Positions 59,801 through 64,000 of a stretch of DNA of 64,000 bases are shown here, piece by piece. The DNA is from Hypomesus transpacificus. Its lineage: Eukaryota > Chordata > Actinopteri > Osmeriformes > Osmeridae. The position numbers and the translations under genes were made by a program. Below the pieces are notes generated by a model that saw nothing but the letters and a program-made list of their open reading frames with translations, ran no database searches and was not told the origin of the DNA. Each line of letters begins with the position of its first letter. Position 1 is the first letter of the stretch. The DNA is taken from NCBI RefSeq assembly GCF_021917145.1, contig NC_061077.1:11749358-11813357 (forward strand), given 5' to 3'.

Positions 59801-61077
59801 TCTTCAGCTTCTCGTTCACGTTTCTCCCCACCACCACAGCAAAGTCATCTTCTTCCAAATACACCTTCACATCTTCAGTCACCAGGACAGCAATGTTCAA
59901 CTTTAAGATCTTCACTCCAGCTGAGTCCATCTCATAGTGGGGACGATAGACATTCTTCACATTGTCAAAAATCTGCTCCACCTGCAGAACCCATTCAAGT
60001 AGCGTTGGCCTGGCAACTGGCCCCGCCCCAGAAGCCTCAAACTTCACCACAGCCTGCTCTGTCTCGGGGGAGAGCTGGACGGAGGATTTGAGGGCGATGA
60101 GCTGTTTGTTCAGAGCCTGGTTTGCCTTGGGACAGTCCCTGAGGTACTGGAGGAGGTATTGGTCCATGATGAACACCTTCTCTAGCTCCTTACTGCTAGA
60201 TGGGGTCTGAGAGAAAAAGGAGGTTTTAAATAGATATCCTGTCTGTAGTCTATGAATGACAGCCAGACAGGATAGCAGCATAGCAACTGAACAAGAGGAA
60301 CATGGGTGATATCTAGTGGGGAAACACAACACTACAACACAGCAAAACATAACAGTGAACAATTAAAGCAGAACAGGGGTTGAGAAGTTGAGAATCTTCC
60401 AGCAAGCAATTAGAAACCGGCTTGCCAACATACCATACCACTAAGATCATTGCCAAGTGTGACTTCTGTAGGGTAGCACAAACAGTTTTTGCCATGGATA
60501 ATACTTAATACACAATACATTTTATTTGCCTCAATTTCCATATTTATTAAACAGACTTGTTTTACGACCGTCCCTTGGTATTGTGACCCACCTGCTGGTC
60601 GTCCGAGGGCAGCTGTGGAGGTTGATGTGGATCTGTGGAGTCAGGAGACCGTCTGTCTCTCACTGAGACACACAGCTCACCACCTGGCAGGGGGATCACA
60701 TGGTCTCTTCTCTCCAACACTCTCTCCTGGACTGGGGGTCAAAAATAAAACAGGAAATGAAGTGACCAGTTGGATACAAACATTTGTTGATCAAAGATGA
60801 TTTACTTTATATAATATTACCCTTGGTCAGTTATTCAAAGTGATTTCATGTTTCCTAACTCATTAGAATGCCCCTTACCCCTTTTCTCCAGGAAGGCAAT
60901 CCTGTAGGTCTTCTCTCCCACCTCCTCCACATCTCCACATTCTCCTCCCCCATTTCTCTTGATTCTAAAGAAATTCTGTATCTTCTTTTTTTCTTTTTTC
61001 TTCAGATGTTCCGCTTCAAAAAACACGGCATGCTGGTACCCTTCACCTTGTATGTTTTGCCCACAGCCGTCTGCCAT
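53826..61077 (-). CDS. parp14-like: PARP14-like mono-ADP-ribosyltransferase, full length, 1400 residues, 14 exons
   Basis: Exons on the minus strand: 60879-61077, 60592-60731, 58704-60206, 58349-58582, 57797-58021, 57635-57692, 57400-57543, 57241-57300, 56967-57143, 56026-56208, 55198-55854, 54808-54947, 54265-54445, 53826-54127; all phases close with no stop. Domains in order: RRM-like (residues 1-113, AVFFEAEHLKKKEKKKIQNF); long KH-like region (114-614); macro 1 (615-767) and macro 2 (768 to about 970); WWE (about 1100-1200, VTWCMMGTSGDWERVPKEAN); PARP catalytic (about 1200-1400) with His in LLYHGTTPEGSQ and Tyr in GKGTYFAVNAS. The third triad position falls in the hydrophobic YPEYLITF, as in mono-ADP-ribosylating PARPs. 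PARP14-type proteins are interferon-linked regulators of antiviral response. Intron 6 has a GC donor (AG|GCAAG). Confidence 0.9.
55047..55071 (+). repeat. Poly-G run in PARP14-like intron 11
   Basis: About 24 consecutive G between exons 11 and 12. Its length is likely unreliable in assembly. Confidence 0.9.
56229..56432 (+). mobile_element. tRNA-derived SINE in PARP14-like intron 9
   Basis: Complete head (AGTCAGATGGCTGAGCGGTG), B-box region (GGTTGCCGGATCGATTTCC) and tail (TAAGAGCGTCTGCTAAATGA). Confidence 0.88.
56530..56765 (-). mobile_element. tRNA-derived SINE, inverted, in PARP14-like intron 9
   Basis: Reverse-orientation member about 100 bp from the forward SINE: tail (CATTTAGTCATTTAGCAGAC) at left and A-box region (CCGCTCGGCCACCTGACTC) at right, with a short insertion near the head. 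Confidence 0.88.
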
Positions 61078-61227
61078 TTCTAACAACTCTGGGAACTTTT
61101 AAACATGCCCTATACAAGGTTGTAACTGAGACTCAGACTGTACATATGTATAATGTCGACTTACTTTCATTTTTACTACTTTACCACCTTCACCTTTCGA
61201 AGGCAGGTATGACAGTGTTGACAGACT

Positions 61228-61398
61228 TTCCTTCCAGTAACACAGTCTAAAAAAAGGCCATGTAGCGGGGTGTGGTCGTTTAGGATAGATACACTTAATT
61301 TCTAACTTGACACTTTCCTTCCAGTAACAGTCTAAAAAAAGGCCATGTAGCGGGGTGTGGTTGTTTTAGGATAGATACACTTAATTTCTAATAAGGTA
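61228..61398. repeat. Tandem duplication, about 85-bp unit x 2
   Basis: The unit beginning CTTTCCTTCCAGTAAC and containing AAAAAAAGGCCATGTAGCGG occurs twice in tandem upstream of the full-length PARP14-like gene, with minor differences. Confidence 0.85.
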
Positions 61399-61794
61399 AT
61401 GAATGAACTTAAACCACATTGATCTTGGGTTGTAGGTGACCATGGAAATCTATAGTTAATACGTAAAGCAAGGAATTCATTCGTTCTAAGAATGGAGCAG
61501 ATCAGATAACAATAATGCGAGTTAAAAATTATACACAATAATTTATTGAAGGAAATGGAAATACAATTAACAGTACTGGATATGTTATTGGTTTAGTATT
61601 AGAGTTGGATAGGCTAGCAAAATGAACAATGGTAAACAAACAATAGATGAGGTGAAAAGAGGGGAAGAAAGGAAAAGCATCAGTCCTTGTCTGAAGGGTC
61701 TTGTGGTAAACTAACGATTGGTAGTTTTACTTGTAGTCAAATCAAACACACACAATATAAACAGCTTCAAGCCAATGTCACAAGTAACATGTTA

Positions 61795-61947
<153 letters not shown>

Positions 61948-62066
61948 CTGTGTCTTTGAAGACACTTTCCATTTCCCCAATTCCATTACAGTGTTTTACC
62001 GTGTTACATTAATAAACTGTGTGCCTATATTGTCGACACAACTCCACACCCCTCAGGTGTCAACAT

Positions 62067-62886
62067 TCAACTCCATATGCTCCCCAGAACAAGTTTCACC
62101 ATCCAACTCCACAGCGTCTCCGAGGGTAACAGCTGCTCTGCAGAACGTCTGAATGCCAGGAAAACGTCCATCTTGAAGAGGACGAGGCGAACCAGTTTGA
62201 GGTGGTGGAGAGGAGTGGAGGATGCCGTTGCCGTGACTCCCTGGAGAACGCTGTCTGCCACCAGCTCAGGGTCCAGCCCCCCCATACCTACGTGATGACA
62301 TCATTACAGCACATCATTATATTACATCACAGAAAGTGAAGATCCAGTCATTTACAAACAGGGATGTATTTTTACGTCTGCCCAAACATTATCAAACATC
62401 CCAACATTTTGGAGATGAATGTTGTAATTTACTTTATTATGTTATATATAATATCTGAGAGTTTAGGTTGGATATCAATATGAATACATGGGCAACAATG
62501 ATGGTGCCATCTCTGGTGCTTGGTATCATCTCCAGGCAGCAGGAACACTGACCTGCACTGATAGCAGGGATGGCCACTGACTGGTATCCTTTCTGGTCAC
62601 ATGTCTTCATGATGTCACTGACCAGGCCTTGGATCACGGTGGTGTTGCTCTGTCCCCACACGTGCAGAAGGGACTTGCAGGGGAATTGACCAGGCTTGGT
62701 CTCATACAACCCTCCTCTGGTCACATGGGCTAGTGGAGGAACGGATCAGAACAGTCTTAGTTCACTGACCTAAGATCAGCTTGGTGAGAGGTAGGAGGCT
62801 GTGAAGGCGGAAAGACGATTTATCACCTGATCTCAGTTCAGTTTCCACCTCAGGTCCGGCCACGGTCAGGATGTTTTTGCATACAG
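62067..62886 (-). pseudogene. PARP14-like macro-domain exons 8-10, partial third copy
   Basis: Exon copies 62827-62886, 62553-62729 and 62067-62287 are nearly identical to exons 8-10 of the shorter gene (40004-40063, 39730-39906, 39244-39464), including the same terminal LGSIWS and stop. Exons 1-7 are missing. To the right, homology ends at about 62925 and abuts a 26-base scrap resembling the RRM exon (CCACCTCCTCCACCTCTCCA), then transglutaminase-flank sequence. It has no start of its own and is probably a relic, unless transcribed from an unseen promoter. Confidence 0.8.
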
Positions 62887-63394
62887 CTGCAAGGAAGTAA
62901 ACAAAATAAACACAATTCTTATCTGCCACCTCCTCCACCTCTCCACATTCCACAGGCTGTGTTTGTAGAGGTCAAAGAACGCATAGAAGACAGACTGCAT
63001 GAAGTGTGTTGCATTCAGGAATGTGCAGCAATTTTCTTTCCAGAGATAAACTTCATAAGCTTAACCAGGAACTATCCTAAATAATTGAAGACCCATATCT
63101 GTTAGTGACTCATATACTGTCTGGGTGATGGTGTGTGTCTGTGTGTATACGTGCCTGAGTGCATTATTACATTTTCCTAACAAGTGTTGCTAATACTGAC
63201 ACGTGGCACAGCATGTGAACTTGTGTTGCTTTTTCAACATTCTAACAACAGAATCAACTGACACAATCACACTCATGTAGATCCCTTTATTGTGGAAGAT
63301 GAAAAATTTAAAACATGTACATTTTTAGAAAGCTTAGAAAAAACAGGTACATTTGTTCTACATTCTTCTGTTTTGATTGTATTTCATCTACTAG

Positions 63395-63455
63395 ATAGAG
63401 AAAAAGATAGAGAGAGAGAGATAGAGATTGAAATATAGATAGAGATAGAGAAGAA
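63395..63455 (+). repeat. GA/GATA-rich tract
   Basis: Imperfect AGATAGAGA units next to the transglutaminase-like exon, at the position equivalent to the GA tract at 49130-49250. Confidence 0.75.
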
Positions 63456-63493
63456 GATCTGAAACGGTAGACATGGTAACAGGTGTGTCGTCC

Positions 63494-63635
63494 TCAGGGC
63501 TGGATGGTGAGCTGAGTCTGGCCGTACACCTGTCTGAGAGCAGCACAGTCCAGGCTGGCTATCAGGGTGGTGGGTCCTGCTCTCCTGGGGGTGAACCGCT
63601 CCGTCCATGTAATGGACTGGCCTGCTGTGATCAGA
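63494..63635 (-). CDS. Transglutaminase-like last exon (46 residues), rest of gene beyond right edge if intact
   Basis: Acceptor CAG then an open frame LITAGQSITWTERFTPRRAG, PTTLIASLDCAALRQVYGQ, TQLTIQP and stop. This fits the final beta-strands of a transglutaminase C-terminal domain, whose typical pattern is a proline/arginine-rich turn, then LxASxDC, then xxVxG. Upstream exons would lie right of 64000. It is the undamaged counterpart of 49289-49467. Identification is from remembered family pattern and remains tentative. Confidence 0.5.
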
Positions 63636-63796
63636 CTGGAACACACACACACAGTTAGAATCTGTGTCATTAAAGGTCAATAGATTTGAGCAACACGTAC
63701 AGACAAATAAGGGCTTTCGTTATGACAGGAAGCGCAACAAGCATGCTGAAAGTTCCCCATGAAGTCTCGACCACACAACTTACCGCTCCCCAAATG

Positions 63797-64000
63797 TCAG
63801 TTCCCTCTACAGACCAGACCAGTGAGCTAGTCAGCTCCCTCTACAGACCAGACCAGTGAGCTAGTCAGCTCCCTCTACAGACCAGACCAGTGAGCTAGTC
63901 AGCTCCCTCTACAGACTAGACCAGTGAGCTAGTCAGGTCCCTCTACAGACCAGACCAGTGAGCTAGTCAGCTCCCTCTACAGACCAGACCAGTGAGCTAG
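63797..64000 (+). repeat. 34-bp tandem repeat array, cut by window edge
   Basis: Six units of 34 bp (core CTCCCTCTACAGACCAGACC then AGTGAGCTAGTCAG) with spacing of exactly 34 between successive CCCTCTACAG motifs. The array continues beyond the right edge. Confidence 0.97.

Overview
The window is ray-finned fish (teleost) nuclear DNA. Genes have vertebrate-type GT-AG introns, gene content is vertebrate, and a tRNA-derived SINE and an L2-like LINE of the kind common in teleosts occur throughout. The species cannot be fixed from the sequence. All exon models were built by hand from reading frame, splice sites and codon-phase closure; no alignment was run.

Left third (1-22 kb): ordinary single-copy genes. 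INTU (inturned, planar polarity and ciliogenesis effector) lies on the minus strand with 14 exons in view and runs off the left edge. TRMT10B (tRNA methyltransferase) lies on the plus strand at 14.3-17.2 kb and carries a large intronic minisatellite. Two small CXC chemokine genes follow on the minus strand (18.4-19.7 kb and 20.6-21.7 kb).

Right two thirds (22.7-64 kb): a mosaic of segmental duplications carrying two interleaved immune gene families, all on the minus strand. Family 1 has four genes that each encode a short N-terminal exon with a myristoylation-like start (MGSC or MGN), an AIG1/GIMAP GTPase-like domain, a linker (a coiled coil in the fourth) and a C-terminal pyrin-type death-fold domain. 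Three are close paralogues (25.7, 30.9 and 36.5 kb); the fourth is diverged (45.6 kb). Family 2 is PARP14-like: one apparently complete 14-exon gene (53.8-61.1 kb; RRM-like, KH-like region, two macro domains, WWE, PARP catalytic domain; 1400 codons), one ten-exon gene that ends after the macro domains (39.2-43.7 kb; 913 codons), and scattered single-exon scraps. Broken KIFC1-type kinesin pieces and transglutaminase-like last exons were carried along in the duplications.

A tandem 1374-bp duplication (43,271-46,018), identical by eye, duplicates the last exon of the fourth GIMAP-PYD gene and the first exon of the shorter PARP14-like gene. A MITE and a SINE give the order of duplication: the first two GIMAP-PYD genes are sisters and the third lacks both insertions. 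The most interesting feature is the GIMAP-pyrin fusion family, whose GTPase motifs are degenerate, sitting beside PARP14-like antiviral-type genes. Both its architecture and its linkage look like an expanding innate-immune island.
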